A stretch of 64,000 nt of DNA from Achromobacter spanius (GCF_003994415.1 NZ_CP034689.1:5022001-5086000), one strand, 5' to 3'; shown: positions 18,999 to 28,045, counted from the first letter of the stretch. Numbers and translations: made by a program. The notes: generated from the sequence alone by a model not told the origin.

Positions 18999-19030
18999 CA
19001 GGCCACCTCAAAGCCTATATTACGAGCCGC

Positions 19031-20518
19031 ATGGATCAACTTCTGGCCGCGGTGGACCTCGGGTCCAACAGCTTCCGCCTCTCTATCGGACGCATCGTTC
19101 AACAGGACGGTACGCCCCAGATCTACCAGATCGATCGTCTCAAGGAAACCGTTCGGCTTGCCGCCGGGCTGGACGCCGAGAAACGCCTGGGCGATGACGC
19201 CATCGAACGCGCCATCGCCGTTCTCGAACGATTTGGCGACCGCCTGCGCAGCTTCCACCCCAACCGGGTGCGCGCGGTTGCCACCAACACGTTTCGCGTC
19301 GCGCGCAACACGCGCGACTTCCTGCCGCGCGCGGAAGCCGCGCTGGGCTTTCCCATTGAAGTCATCGCGGGCCGCGAAGAAGCCCGCCTGATCTTTTCGG
19401 GCGTGGTCCACACGCTGCCCCCGTCCCCCAACAAGCGCCTGGTCATCGACATCGGCGGTGGGTCCACCGAAGTCATCATCGGCAAGGGCCATGAGCCCGG
19501 CTTGATGTCGTCGTTGTACATGGGCTGCGTCAGCTACAGCCGCCAGTTCTTTTCGGACGGCGTGGTGGACGCGCACCAGATGAAGCAGGCAGAGCTTGCG
19601 GCGCGGCGCGAAATCGAAGTCATCGCGAAGCAGTACCGCAAGATGGGCTGGAAAGAAGCCTATGGCTCGTCCGGTACGGCCAAGGCGCTATTCGCCATCC
19701 TGACCGAAAGCCGCTTTTCCGACCGCGGCATCACCCGCGCCGGCCTGGCCAAGCTGAAAGACCGCATCGTGCGCTCGGGCCGCGTCATCCCTTCCGAGCT
19801 GCCCGGCATCAAGATCGAGCGTTCGGATGTGCTGCCGGGCGGGCTGGCCATCATGACCGCCCTGTTCGACGAATTGGGCATCGACGTCATGCATACCGGC
19901 GACGGCGCACTGCGCCTGGGCGTGCTGTATGACCTGCTGGGCCGCGACGACGAACACGACAAGCGCGACGAATCGGTGCGCCAGTTCATGAAGCGCTACC
20001 ACGTAGACGTGAATCAAGCGCGCCGTGTCCGCCATGCCGCCCTGACCTTATTCGACGCGATGTTCCCCGAAGGCCAGGAACGCGCTGAACTGCGCCCCGC
20101 GCTGGGCTGGGCGGCCGACCTGCACGAAGTGGGGGTGTCGATTGCGCACAATGCGTACCACAAGCACACCGCCTACGTGCTGGAAAACGCCGACATGCCG
20201 GGCTTCTCGCGCGCCGACCAACAACTGCTGGCATTGCTGGCGCTTGGCCACCAGGGCAAGCTGACCAAGCTGGAGCCGTTGATTCGCACCCGGGCGCAAT
20301 GGAAAGCCATCCTGAGCCTGCGCCTGGCCGTGCTGCTGTTCCGCCGCCGTGGCGAAATCGAGCCGCTGCCGCTGACCGCATCGGTGCGCGAAAGCTCCAT
20401 CGTCGTGCGCGTCAACCGCGACTGGCTGACCCAACACCCCTTGAGCGACTTCACGCTACGCGCCGAAGAAGCGGAATGGAACAAGGTAGGCTTTTCGTTC
20501 GAGCTGCTGGAGTTCTAG
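19031..20518 (+). CDS. ppx: exopolyphosphatase (Ppx/GppA family)
   Basis: A 495-residue protein with the ASKHA fold: first phosphate loop A-A-V-D-L-G-S-N-S-F-R-L at residues 5-16 and second V-I-D-I-G-G-G-S-T-E near residue 138. The C-terminal half carries an HD-like region (A-D-L-H-E-V-G). It removes terminal phosphates from polyphosphate and may also act on pppGpp. It is divergent from ppk and ends at a strong bidirectional terminator. Confidence 0.96.
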   Translation: MDQLLAAVDLGSNSFRLSIGRIVQQDGTPQIYQIDRLKETVRLAAGLDAEKRLGDDAIERAIAVLERFGDRLRSFHPNRVRAVATNTFRVARNTRDFLPRAEAALGFPIEVIAGREEARLIFSGVVHTLPPSPNKRLVIDIGGGSTEVIIGKGHEPGLMSSLYMGCVSYSRQFFSDGVVDAHQMKQAELAARREIEVIAKQYRKMGWKEAYGSSGTAKALFAILTESRFSDRGITRAGLAKLKDRIVRSGRVIPSELPGIKIERSDVLPGGLAIMTALFDELGIDVMHTGDGALRLGVLYDLLGRDDEHDKRDESVRQFMKRYHVDVNQARRVRHAALTLFDAMFPEGQERAELRPALGWAADLHEVGVSIAHNAYHKHTAYVLENADMPGFSRADQQLLALLALGHQGKLTKLEPLIRTRAQWKAILSLRLAVLLFRRRGEIEPLPLTASVRESSIVVRVNRDWLTQHPLSDFTLRAEEAEWNKVGFSFELLEF

Positions 20519-20546
20519 GGGCTCTACGCGCTGGGGAACCCGCAAA

Positions 20547-20584
20547 AAAATCGGGCGATGGCGGCAATGCCAACGCCCGATTTT
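20547..20584. terminator. bidirectional terminator between ppx and olsB
   Basis: AAAATCGGGCG (20547-20557) pairs with CGCCCGATTTT (20574-20584). T-rich runs follow on both strands (TTTTGCTTTTT on plus; seven T on minus), serving ppx and the olsB transcript. Confidence 0.85.
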
Positions 20585-20598
20585 GCTTTTTGGCGCGC

Positions 20599-20709
20599 TC
20601 AGAACGGGGATAGATCCGTGTGCCGGCGCAACTGCCTGAGTTCAAGGCGGACAGGCCGAGTGGCCCGCCGTATCAATCTGATTTTCATACGGCGGAGCAA
20701 GCGGCGCAT
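20599..20709 (-). CDS. 36-residue arginine-rich ORF after olsB
   Basis: ATG at 20709 lies five bases past the olsB stop and the ORF ends just before the shared terminator, so it would be on the olsB mRNA. The peptide is extremely basic (M-R-R-L-L-R-R-M-K-I-R-L-I-R-R) and could form an amphipathic helix. No ribosome site is clear and no family is recognised. It may be a real small protein, a remnant of the N-terminus of a lipid acyltransferase, or chance. Confidence 0.3.
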   Translation of the reverse strand: MRRLLRRMKIRLIRRATRPVRLELRQLRRHTDLSPF

Positions 20710-20714
20710 GATGA

Positions 20715-21521
20715 TCAGCGCTGGCCGTTGATGGCCGTGGGTTGGTCCAGGCCGAAGTGGCGGCGGTAGCGCTCGTCCATCCACTCCATGTTCAGCAGCA
20801 CCGGGAAGTCCGCGGCATTGAAGTCCGGATCCCAGGCGGGTTCGCCACAGACCTTGGCGCCCAGCTTCAAGTAGCCCTTGATCAGCGGCGGAACGCGGGC
20901 AGGCAAGGTGCTGTTGAGCTTTTCCACCGGATAACGGTGCAGCGGGGTCACATGGGGGTCGCCATTGCGAGGCAATTGCGACGAGATGGTGCGCCAGACT
21001 TCGGCGGCGGTAACGCCATCGTCCCGCAAGCTGACGCTGGCGCAACCCAACACGTATTCGTAGCCGCCGCGCCGCAGGTATTCCGTCAGGCCCGACCACA
21101 GCAACATGATCACCGCGCCGTTGCGGTAATCGGAATGGGTGCACGACCGGCCCACTTCAACCAGTTGGTCGCGAATGGGACCCAGCCCGGAAAGATCAAA
21201 TTCTGATTGCGCGTAGTAGCCGCCCGCTTCGCGCGCCTTTTCCGGCGTAAGGATGCGATACGTGCCCACGACGCGGCCCGTATCCATCTCGCGCACCATC
21301 AGGTGTTCGCAAAAAGGGTCGAAGCGATCGTGCTCGATGCCATCATGCGCGTCGGGAAACACCGCGCCCATGTCTTCAGTGAAGACGTCGTAGCGCAGAC
21401 GTTGGATCTGCTCGATTTCTTCAGCCGTGCGCGCCAGGCCCACCACCAACACTTTCGGGGTGTTGCCCTTCCAGGGTTCAGCGGGATTACGGCTTGGGGT
21501 GGTGCGTGCTAATTCAAGCAT
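20715..21521 (-). CDS. olsB: ornithine-acyl-ACP N-acyltransferase-like (OlsB) GNAT protein
   Basis: A 268-residue GNAT-fold acyltransferase of the OlsB/hemolysin-like family, which transfers a 3-hydroxyacyl chain to ornithine as the first step of ornithine lipid synthesis. Visible motifs are R-L-R-Y-D-V-F near residue 42, G-R-V-V-G-T-Y-R-I-L, E-V-G-R-S-C-T-H-S-D-Y-R-N-G and G-Y-L-K-L-G-A-K-V-C-G-E-P-A-W-D near the end. Ornithine lipids replace phospholipids under phosphate limitation in many bacteria, which fits the neighbouring pst/ppk genes, although no Pho box was found here. No olsA-type O-acyltransferase is in the window. Confidence 0.85.
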   Translation of the reverse strand: MLELARTTPSRNPAEPWKGNTPKVLVVGLARTAEEIEQIQRLRYDVFTEDMGAVFPDAHDGIEHDRFDPFCEHLMVREMDTGRVVGTYRILTPEKAREAGGYYAQSEFDLSGLGPIRDQLVEVGRSCTHSDYRNGAVIMLLWSGLTEYLRRGGYEYVLGCASVSLRDDGVTAAEVWRTISSQLPRNGDPHVTPLHRYPVEKLNSTLPARVPPLIKGYLKLGAKVCGEPAWDPDFNAADFPVLLNMEWMDERYRRHFGLDQPTAINGQR

Positions 21522-21681
21522 TGCGCGAAGCTCCTAGAGAGTCCAGTCAGTTTGGACGCCCTGTATGTCAAAGACTTGACCGATATGTTACGTGACTATG
21601 AAGTTTAGTTCGGAGGAGATAGGTCGATTTCGGGCAATTCTCGACAAAACTTTACAAAACAATACTTACTAAAGATATACA

Positions 21682-21714
21682 AAAGCCACCCCCCGCTACG
21701 CGGAGAGTGGCTTT
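21682..21714 (-). terminator. glmM terminator
   Basis: AAAGCCAC (21682-21689) pairs with GTGGCTTT (21707-21714) and sits 26 bases beyond the glmM stop. The minus-strand sequence after the stem is T-rich (TTGTATATC). Confidence 0.7.
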
Positions 21715-21739
21715 GGGGGACGCAGCCAGGAGCCTGGGC

Positions 21740-23083
21740 TCAAGCCAAACTGGCGGCGAGCTTTTCTGCGCAGGAGACCGCAAGCGATTCGTCTTCGGCT
21801 TCGACCATCAAGCGCAGTTTCGGCTCAGTGCCCGAAGCACGGATCAGAATGCGGCCGCGGCCATTCAGTTCAGCCTCGACGGCCTCGCGCGCGGCGGTCA
21901 GGCCCGCGTGGGTCTTCCAGTCCTGCCCGGGCGCCAAGGGCACGTTGATCATTTTTTGCGGGTACATCCGCAGATCACGCACCCATTGCGACATCGTCTC
22001 GCCGCTGCGGCGCAGAGCGGTCAGCACCTGCAAGGCGGCGATGATGCCGTCGCCAGTGGAATGGCAATCCAGGCACAGCAGATGGCCAGAGCTTTCGCCG
22101 CCGTACTGCCATCCACGCGCCTGCATTTGCTCCAGCACATAGCGATCGCCCACGTTGGCGCGCTCGAAGCCCACGCCCAGGCGCTTCATTTCGCGCTCGA
22201 AACCGAAATTGGTCATCAGGGTGCCGACCACGCCGTCGACCTTGCCGCGCTGCATGCGTTCGCGCACGATGGCGTACAACAGTTCGTCGCCGTTGTAGAT
22301 GCGGCCTTCGCCGTCCACGACCTGCAAGCGGTCGGCGTCGCCATCCAGGGCGATACCCAGGTGCGCGCCACGGGCCTGCACTTCCTTGGCCAAGGATTCG
22401 GGGTGCAAGGCGCCCACGCCCTTGTTGATATTGAAACCGTCCGGATGCACGCCGATGGCATGCACCTCGGCGCCCAGCTCGCGAAACACATGGGGGGCGA
22501 TGTTGTAGGCGGCGCCGTGGGCGGCATCCACAACGATCTTCATCCCGTTCAGGTCAAGATCGTTGGGGAAGGTGCTCTTGCAGAATTCAATATAGCGGCC
22601 CTGCGAGTCCGACATGCGGCGGGCGCGGCCCAGGCCTTCGGAACTGACGCAACCCAACGGCTCGTCCAGCGCGGCCTCGATCGCCGACTCCGTTTCGTCG
22701 GGCAGTTTCATGCCCTGCGCCGAAAAGAACTTGATGCCGTTGTCCTGATATGGGTTGTGCGACGCACTGATGACGATGCCCGCCACCAGACGCAGCGCGC
22801 GGGTCAGATAGGCCACGGCTGGTGTCGGGATGGGGCCGGCCAACAACACGTCGATGCCAGCCGCGGACAGGCCCGCTTCCAGGGCGGATTCCAGCATGTA
22901 CCCCGAAATACGCGTGTCCTTGCCAATAACGACCTGCGGGCGGCTACCGCCGCGCACGGCGTGTTCGCGCGCCAGCACGCGGCCGGCGGCATAACCCAGG
23001 CGCAGCGCGAATTCGGCGTTGATCACCGGGCCACCGACTTCACCACGCACCCCGTCGGTGCCGAAATACTTGCGTTGACTCAT
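21740..23083 (-). CDS. glmM: phosphoglucosamine mutase
   Basis: A 447-residue alpha-D-phosphohexomutase that converts glucosamine-6-phosphate to glucosamine-1-phosphate for UDP-GlcNAc and peptidoglycan synthesis. The start Y-F-G-T-D-G-V-R-G-E is characteristic; the active serine lies in I-S-A-S-H-N-P-Y-Q-D-N-G; the metal-binding loop is D-G-D-A-D-R; the phosphate-binding loop near the end is R-A-S-G-T-E-P. Start and folP stop overlap in ATGA (23080-23083), implying translational coupling. Confidence 0.98.
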   Translation of the reverse strand: MSQRKYFGTDGVRGEVGGPVINAEFALRLGYAAGRVLAREHAVRGGSRPQVVIGKDTRISGYMLESALEAGLSAAGIDVLLAGPIPTPAVAYLTRALRLVAGIVISASHNPYQDNGIKFFSAQGMKLPDETESAIEAALDEPLGCVSSEGLGRARRMSDSQGRYIEFCKSTFPNDLDLNGMKIVVDAAHGAAYNIAPHVFRELGAEVHAIGVHPDGFNINKGVGALHPESLAKEVQARGAHLGIALDGDADRLQVVDGEGRIYNGDELLYAIVRERMQRGKVDGVVGTLMTNFGFEREMKRLGVGFERANVGDRYVLEQMQARGWQYGGESSGHLLCLDCHSTGDGIIAALQVLTALRRSGETMSQWVRDLRMYPQKMINVPLAPGQDWKTHAGLTAAREAVEAELNGRGRILIRASGTEPKLRLMVEAEDESLAVSCAEKLAASLA

Positions 23084-23925
23084 GAACTGATAGCTCCTTG
23101 TTCAGCCGCCTGCCAAACCTTAAGGGCATCCACGGTGGCGGCGACATCGTGCACACGCACGATGGAAGCCCCCCGGGACACGCAGGCCAGCGCTGCGGCG
23201 ATGCTGCCGGACAACCGGTCGCCGACCGGTCGGCCAGTGGCCTGTCCGATCATGTTCTTGCGCGACAGGCCGATCAGCAATGGATAACCGGTGCTGCGCA
23301 AACTGGACAAGCGGCGCAGCAATTGGAAGTTTTGGTCCGCCGTCTTGCCGAACCCGAATCCCGGGTCCAACACGATGCGGCGAGGGTCGACCCAGGCCGC
23401 GCGCAGCTTCTGCGCGCGAGATCCCAGGAAGAATCCGATTTCACCGATCAGGTCGGTGTACTCGGGGGGCGAGGCCTGCATGGTGCGAGGCTCGCCCTTC
23501 ATGTGCATCACGCACAGCCCGCAGCGCGATTGCGTCACCGCCTCGATGGCGCCGGGCTGGCGAAAGCCATAGATGTCGTTGATCATGTCAGCGCCCGCGT
23601 CCAGCGTGGCGCGCATGACTTCCGGCTTGAAGGTGTCGATGGATAAGGGCACGCCACAATCGCGCAACGCTTCGATTACGGGCAACAGGCGGTCGAGCTC
23701 ATCGGCCACGGAAACCGGATCGGCGCCAGGGCGTGTGGACTCACCGCCCAGATCCAGGATCTGCGCGCCCTCTGCGATCAACTGGCGCGCGTGCGCCACC
23801 GCGGAATCCGTATCGTCGTGCTGGCCGCCATCGGAAAACGAATCCGGCGTGACATTGACGATACCCATGACAAGCGGGCGCTCGAGATCAAACTCGAAGC
23901 GCCCGCAAAGGAAGTTATTTGCCAT
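23080..23925 (-). CDS. folP: dihydropteroate synthase
   Basis: A 281-residue TIM-barrel enzyme that joins p-aminobenzoate to hydroxymethyl-dihydropterin pyrophosphate, the sulfonamide target. Signature motifs M-G-I-V-N-V-T-P-D-S-F-S-D-G-G (near residue 20) and L-D-L-G-G-E-S-T-R-P-G are present, with F-G-F-G-K in the C-terminal half and a final R-V-H-D-V. It lies 18 bases downstream of ftsH and overlaps glmM by four bases. Confidence 0.98.
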   Translation of the reverse strand: MANNFLCGRFEFDLERPLVMGIVNVTPDSFSDGGQHDDTDSAVAHARQLIAEGAQILDLGGESTRPGADPVSVADELDRLLPVIEALRDCGVPLSIDTFKPEVMRATLDAGADMINDIYGFRQPGAIEAVTQSRCGLCVMHMKGEPRTMQASPPEYTDLIGEIGFFLGSRAQKLRAAWVDPRRIVLDPGFGFGKTADQNFQLLRRLSSLRSTGYPLLIGLSRKNMIGQATGRPVGDRLSGSIAAALACVSRGASIVRVHDVAATVDALKVWQAAEQGAISS

Positions 23926-23943
23926 AACTCAGGACAAAGAACC

Positions 23944-25836
23944 TCAGACTGCTGCAGCCGTGCTGCCGTCTGCCGCCAGACCAGTGCTGGGAGGCGGCGT
24001 GTCGGTGGAATCCGACGGGCCTTGCGGCGTTTTCGGGGGACGCGGGGGACGGCCCTCGATGATGTCGTTGATCTGGTCGGCGTCGATGGTTTCCCATTCG
24101 AGCAGCGCGGACGTCATCACTTCGACCTTGTCGCGGTTGTCTTCCAGGATCTTGCGCGCCACTTTGTACTGCTCGTCGATGATGCGGCGGATCTCGGTGT
24201 CCACCTTCTGCATGGTGGCTTCCGACATGTGGGTCGTCTTGGTGACGCTGCGGCCCAGGAAGACTTCGCCTTCGTTCTCGGCGTAGACCATGGGGCCCAG
24301 TTCGTCCGTCATGCCGTAGCGCGTGACGATGTCGCGAGCGATGGCGGTGGCGCGTTCGAAGTCGTTCGAGGCGCCCGTCGTCATCTGGTCCATGAACAGT
24401 TCTTCGGCGATACGGCCACCGAACAGCACGGCGATGGTGGACAGCAAGCGGCCCTTGTCCATGCTGTAGCGGTCGGTTTCAGGCAACTGCATCGTCACGC
24501 CCAGCGCACGACCGCGCGGAATGATGGTGACTTTGTGGACCGGGTCGGTCTTGGGCAGCATGCGGGCAACGATTGCATGGCCGGATTCGTGGTACGCGGT
24601 GTTCTTGCGTTCCTCTTCGGGCATGACGATCGAGCGGCGCTCGGCGCCCATGATGATCTTGTCCTTGGCCTTTTCGAAGTCGGACATATCCACCGTGCGG
24701 CCATTGCGGCGCGCGGCGAACAAGGCGGCTTCGTTGACCAGGTTGGCCAGGTCGGCGCCCGAAAAGCCGGGGCAGCCGCGCGCCAGGATGGTCGCGTCGA
24801 CGTTGGGCGACAGCGGAACCTTGCGCATGTGGACCTTCAGGATCTGCTCGCGGCCACGGATATCGGGCAGCGGCACCACGACCTGACGGTCGAAACGGCC
24901 GGGACGCAGCAGTGCCGGGTCCAGCACGTCGGGACGGTTGGTTGCGGCGATCACGATGACGCCCTGGCCGGACTCGAAGCCATCCATTTCAACCAGCATC
25001 TGGTTCAAGGTCTGTTCGCGTTCGTCGTTGCCGCCACCCAGGCCGGCGCCACGCTGACGGCCCACGGCATCAATTTCATCGATGAAGATGATGCAAGGCG
25101 CGTGCTTCTTGGCGTTTTCGAACATGTCACGGACACGGGCCGCGCCCACGCCGACGAACATTTCAACGAAGTCCGAACCCGAGATGCTGAAAAACGGCAC
25201 CTTGGCTTCACCGGCAATGGCCTTGGCCAGCAGCGTCTTGCCGGTACCGGGCGAACCCACCATCAGCACGCCGCGCGGGATACGGCCACCCAGCTTTTGG
25301 AACTTGCTGGGGTCGCGCAGGAAATCGACCAGCTCCTGGACGTCTTCCTTGGCTTCGTCGCAGCCCGCGACGTCGGCAAAGGTGATTTGATTGGTGTTTT
25401 CGTCGAGCATGCGGGCGCGCGATTTGCCGAAGCTGAATGCGCCGCCTTTACCACCGCCCTGCATCTGTCGCATGAAGAATACCCACACGCCGATCAACAG
25501 CAGCATGGGGAACCACGACACGAAGATGCTCATCAACAGCGACTGCTCTTCGCGCGGTTTGCCGGAAACCTGGACGCCGTACTTCAGCAGATCGGAAACC
25601 ATCCAGAGGTCGCCCGGCGAAGTCAGCGTATAGGCGCGGCCCGCGTCCGGGGTGACGTACAGCACATCGCCCTGGACGTCGACCTTGCGGATACGTCCCG
25701 CCTTGGCGTCGTCCATGAACTGCGTGTAGCTCACGCCGTCCTGGGTCTGAGCGCGTCCGTCGAACTGTTTGAATACGGTGAACAGCACCAGGGCTATCAC
25801 CATCCAGACAGCGACTTTCGAAAATGAATTATTCAA
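23944..25836 (-). CDS. ftsH: ATP-dependent zinc metalloprotease FtsH
   Basis: A 630-residue membrane-anchored AAA+ protease that degrades misfolded membrane proteins and regulators. I place the start at TTG 25836 (protein starting N-N-S-F-S-K-V-A-V-W), preceded by AGGAGA; the longer frame to 25896 adds an untypical leader. Two membrane helices flank a periplasmic domain; Walker A is G-S-P-G-T-G-K-T, Walker B I-I-F-I-D-E-I-D, then the second region of homology and the H-E-S-G-H zinc site. Ordered with rlmE, folP and glmM as in many proteobacteria. Confidence 0.97.
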   Translation of the reverse strand: MNNSFSKVAVWMVIALVLFTVFKQFDGRAQTQDGVSYTQFMDDAKAGRIRKVDVQGDVLYVTPDAGRAYTLTSPGDLWMVSDLLKYGVQVSGKPREEQSLLMSIFVSWFPMLLLIGVWVFFMRQMQGGGKGGAFSFGKSRARMLDENTNQITFADVAGCDEAKEDVQELVDFLRDPSKFQKLGGRIPRGVLMVGSPGTGKTLLAKAIAGEAKVPFFSISGSDFVEMFVGVGAARVRDMFENAKKHAPCIIFIDEIDAVGRQRGAGLGGGNDEREQTLNQMLVEMDGFESGQGVIVIAATNRPDVLDPALLRPGRFDRQVVVPLPDIRGREQILKVHMRKVPLSPNVDATILARGCPGFSGADLANLVNEAALFAARRNGRTVDMSDFEKAKDKIIMGAERRSIVMPEEERKNTAYHESGHAIVARMLPKTDPVHKVTIIPRGRALGVTMQLPETDRYSMDKGRLLSTIAVLFGGRIAEELFMDQMTTGASNDFERATAIARDIVTRYGMTDELGPMVYAENEGEVFLGRSVTKTTHMSEATMQKVDTEIRRIIDEQYKVARKILEDNRDKVEVMTSALLEWETIDADQINDIIEGRPPRPPKTPQGPSDSTDTPPPSTGLAADGSTAAAV

Positions 25837-26053
25837 GGTCGATCTCCTGCTTTCGATTCCGACCGGCAACCGCGCACCCGCATATGGCACAGTCACAAGT
25901 ATGTCAATAGCCCATTCTACCCTGTCGGACTCGATTGCGTCCTGGGATCCCTGGGGTCGGTGTAGTTACGTCTGATTTGTACTTATGGTGGTCGTTGTCT
26001 CGGCAAGCAGGTAGGTCTTTTGCGGGATCCGGGGCACCATGCCTCGGCCCGGG

Positions 26054-26686
26054 TTACTTCAGATCGCGGGCAACCAGAAAGGTTTCAGAGGATTTATCCC
26101 GTGACGCCTTCGGCTTGCGCTCGACCACCCGCTTGAAGTGCTGTTTGAAGGACTGCACGATCTGCGAAAAGCCGCTGCCGTGAAAGGCCTTGACGATCAG
26201 CGCCCCATTGGGCTTTAGGTGAGCGCGGGAAAATTCCATCGCCAGCTCGCACACATGCTGAATGCGCGCGGAGTCGGCGCTACCCACGCCTGACAAGTTG
26301 GGGGCCATATCCGAGATTACAAGATCCACGGCACGAGATCCGACCATGTCTTCCAATTGTTTCAGAACGTCATCGTCGCGGAAGTCGCCCTGGATGAATT
26401 CCACCCCGGCCACCGGATCCATCGGAAGCAGGTCCAGCGCAATGATACGTCCGTCCACGACACCGCCCGGCCCCGCCAGCCGCTCGCGCGCCACTTGCGA
26501 CCAACTGCCGGGCGCCGACCCCAGATCGATGACCAGGTCGCCCCGGCGCATCAGCTTTTCGGTGTCCAGAATCTCGATCAGCTTGAAGGCGGCGCGGGCG
26601 CGATAGCCCTTCTGTTGCGCCAGCTTCACATAGGGATCGTTGATGTGCTGGTGAATCCAGTCTTTAGAGAATTTATTCTTGGCCAT
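26054..26686 (-). CDS. rlmE: 23S rRNA (uridine-2'-O)-methyltransferase RlmE
   Basis: A 210-residue SAM-dependent methyltransferase that modifies U2552 in the 23S rRNA A-loop, late in 50S assembly. The SAM motif is D-L-G-S-A-P-G-S-W-S, the conserved S-D-M-A-P-N-L-S-G follows, and I-V-K-A-F-H-G supplies the catalytic lysine of the K-D-K-E tetrad. Its start is only 18 bases from the divergent yhbY start. Confidence 0.97.
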   Translation of the reverse strand: MAKNKFSKDWIHQHINDPYVKLAQQKGYRARAAFKLIEILDTEKLMRRGDLVIDLGSAPGSWSQVARERLAGPGGVVDGRIIALDLLPMDPVAGVEFIQGDFRDDDVLKQLEDMVGSRAVDLVISDMAPNLSGVGSADSARIQHVCELAMEFSRAHLKPNGALIVKAFHGSGFSQIVQSFKQHFKRVVERKPKASRDKSSETFLVARDLK

Positions 26687-26704
26687 TACCGTACAATTCC
26701 ACGC

Positions 26705-27307
26705 ATGCCTATATTAGAACTTACCTCTCGTGAGCGCAGCGACCTTCGCTCCGCCGCTCACCCTCTGCGCCCCGTCGTCCTGATTGGCGACAATGGCCTG
26801 ACCGAAGCCGTGCTCAAGGAAATCGACTTGGCACTGGCTTCCCACGGCCTCATCAAGGTGCGCGCCGGCGGCGATGACCGCGAGGCCCGCGAGACCATGT
26901 TGTCGACCATCTGCGACACCCTGTCCTGCGCCCCGGTGCACCATTTGGGCAAGACCCTGATTCTTTTCCGCCCGCTGGCCGGCAACATCAAGCCCGCCGC
27001 CCTGGCAGCGATGGAGCCCGAGGCTCCCGCCAAGCGCCGTGCTTCCGAGCCGTACACGCCGAAGAAGCTGGCCGCCGAAGGCAAGACCCTGGCCAAGCGT
27101 CCGCGCCGCAGCGAGTCCGAAGAGCCCAAGCCGGCCAAGGCGCGTTTCGTGCCGCAAGACCAACTGAACAAGAACGGCAAGCCGATGCGCCCCAGCAGCA
27201 AGCGGGCCACCGCCAGCGGCCACGGCATTCCTCGCCGCGCCGGCAGCGCGCTGAGCCTGCGGGCCGGAGCCCGCAGCGGCACCAGCCGCAAGACGTCGAA
27301 AAGGTAA
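26705..27307 (+). CDS. yhbY: YhbY-type RNA-binding protein with basic C-terminal tail
   Basis: A 200-residue protein whose first ~95 residues form the CRS1-YhbY (CRM) RNA-binding fold: L-R-P-V-V-L-I-G-D-N-G-L-T near residue 22 corresponds to the usual V-x-I-G-x-x-G-L-T motif. The last 100 residues are a Lys/Arg/Ala/Pro-rich unstructured tail not found in the ~97-residue E. coli protein. It associates with pre-50S ribosomal subunits in known cases. Upstream ATGs in the frame overlap rlmE and are rejected. No ribosome site is visible and a TACAAT (26692-26697) lies eight bases before ATG, so it may be leaderless. Confidence 0.9.
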   Translation: MPILELTSRERSDLRSAAHPLRPVVLIGDNGLTEAVLKEIDLALASHGLIKVRAGGDDREARETMLSTICDTLSCAPVHHLGKTLILFRPLAGNIKPAALAAMEPEAPAKRRASEPYTPKKLAAEGKTLAKRPRRSESEEPKPAKARFVPQDQLNKNGKPMRPSSKRATASGHGIPRRAGSALSLRAGARSGTSRKTSKR

Positions 27308-27315
27308 GACCGGGC

Positions 27316-27341
27316 ACAAAAACGGGCGCTTTACGCGCCCG
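27316..27341 (-). terminator. greA terminator
   Basis: CGGGCGC (27323-27329) pairs with GCGCCCG (27335-27341). On the minus strand a five-T run follows the stem. It lies in the convergent gap between yhbY and greA and may also help terminate yhbY. Confidence 0.7.
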
Positions 27342-27437
27342 GTCCACCATAGCGATCCGCGCAGTTTCCGCGGACACTCAGCCTGAATCAGGCTTCGAGC
27401 TATGGCGTTTTGACAGTTTACCGCTAAGGCGCTCGCG

Positions 27438-27914
27438 TTAGATGTAACGCACGCCCAGAACTTCGTATTCACGAACGCCAGCCGGGGCCTTGACCTCGAC
27501 CACGTCGCCTTCGCTCTTGCCGATCAGCGCGCGCGCCACCGGGCTGGAGACGGAAATCAGGTTGGCCTTGATGTCGGCTTCGACGTCGCCCACGATCTGG
27601 TACGTGACGCGGTCACCGGAATCCAGGTCTTCAATGTCGACGGTTGCACCAAATACGGCACGGCCTTCGGCATCCAAAGAAGTGGGGTCGATCAGGTGGG
27701 CATTGGAAAGCGTGCCTTCAAGTTCGGCAATCCGGCCTTCGATAAAGCCTTGGCGCTCGCGAGCAGCGTCATATTCGGCGTTTTCCGACAGATCACCCTG
27801 TGCTCGCGCTTCGGCGATGGCATTGATAACGGCAGGGCGTTCCACGGTTTTCAGCCGCTGGAGCTCTTCTTGCAAGCGCTCGGCCCCGCGCACGGTCAAA
27901 GGAATGGCAGACAT
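27438..27914 (-). CDS. greA: transcription elongation factor GreA
   Basis: A 158-residue protein of standard GreA length that binds the RNA polymerase secondary channel and stimulates cleavage of backtracked RNA. The N-terminal coiled coil starts I-P-L-T-V-R-G-A-E-R-L and includes D-L-S-E-N-A-E-Y-D-A-A-R, containing the acidic tip; the C-terminal globular domain ends Y-E-V-L-G-V-R-Y-I. Start at 27914 rather than 28007 because homology begins there. Its leader carries a terminator-like hairpin (27940-27959). Confidence 0.97.
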   Translation of the reverse strand: MSAIPLTVRGAERLQEELQRLKTVERPAVINAIAEARAQGDLSENAEYDAARERQGFIEGRIAELEGTLSNAHLIDPTSLDAEGRAVFGATVDIEDLDSGDRVTYQIVGDVEADIKANLISVSSPVARALIGKSEGDVVEVKAPAGVREYEVLGVRYI

Positions 27915-27920
27915 GTCGTT

Positions 27921-27959
27921 TCCCAAACAAAAAGTAGAAAACGCCCCGAAGGGAGCGTT
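27921..27959 (-). promoter_or_regulatory. terminator-like attenuator in greA leader
   Basis: On the minus strand AACGC...GCGTT with inner CC/GG pairs (27940-27959), one bulge and a TTCG-containing loop, followed by TTCTACTTTTTG. This resembles an intrinsic terminator ending about 7-20 bases before the greA start. In E. coli the greA leader yields the GraL small RNA by early termination; the position is similar, the sequence relation untested. Confidence 0.55.
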
Positions 27960-28045
27960 CTCGGTGAAGGTCGTTACCCCGGCGCGCACCAGCCATCGGG
28001 ACTTCAATCAATGCGAGGCAAGCGGCGCGGACGACCAAAACAAAA

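Noticed and set aside
23791..25827. 678-codon ORF antisense to ftsH
   Set aside because: Overlaps the conserved ftsH frame throughout and shows no recognisable domain.
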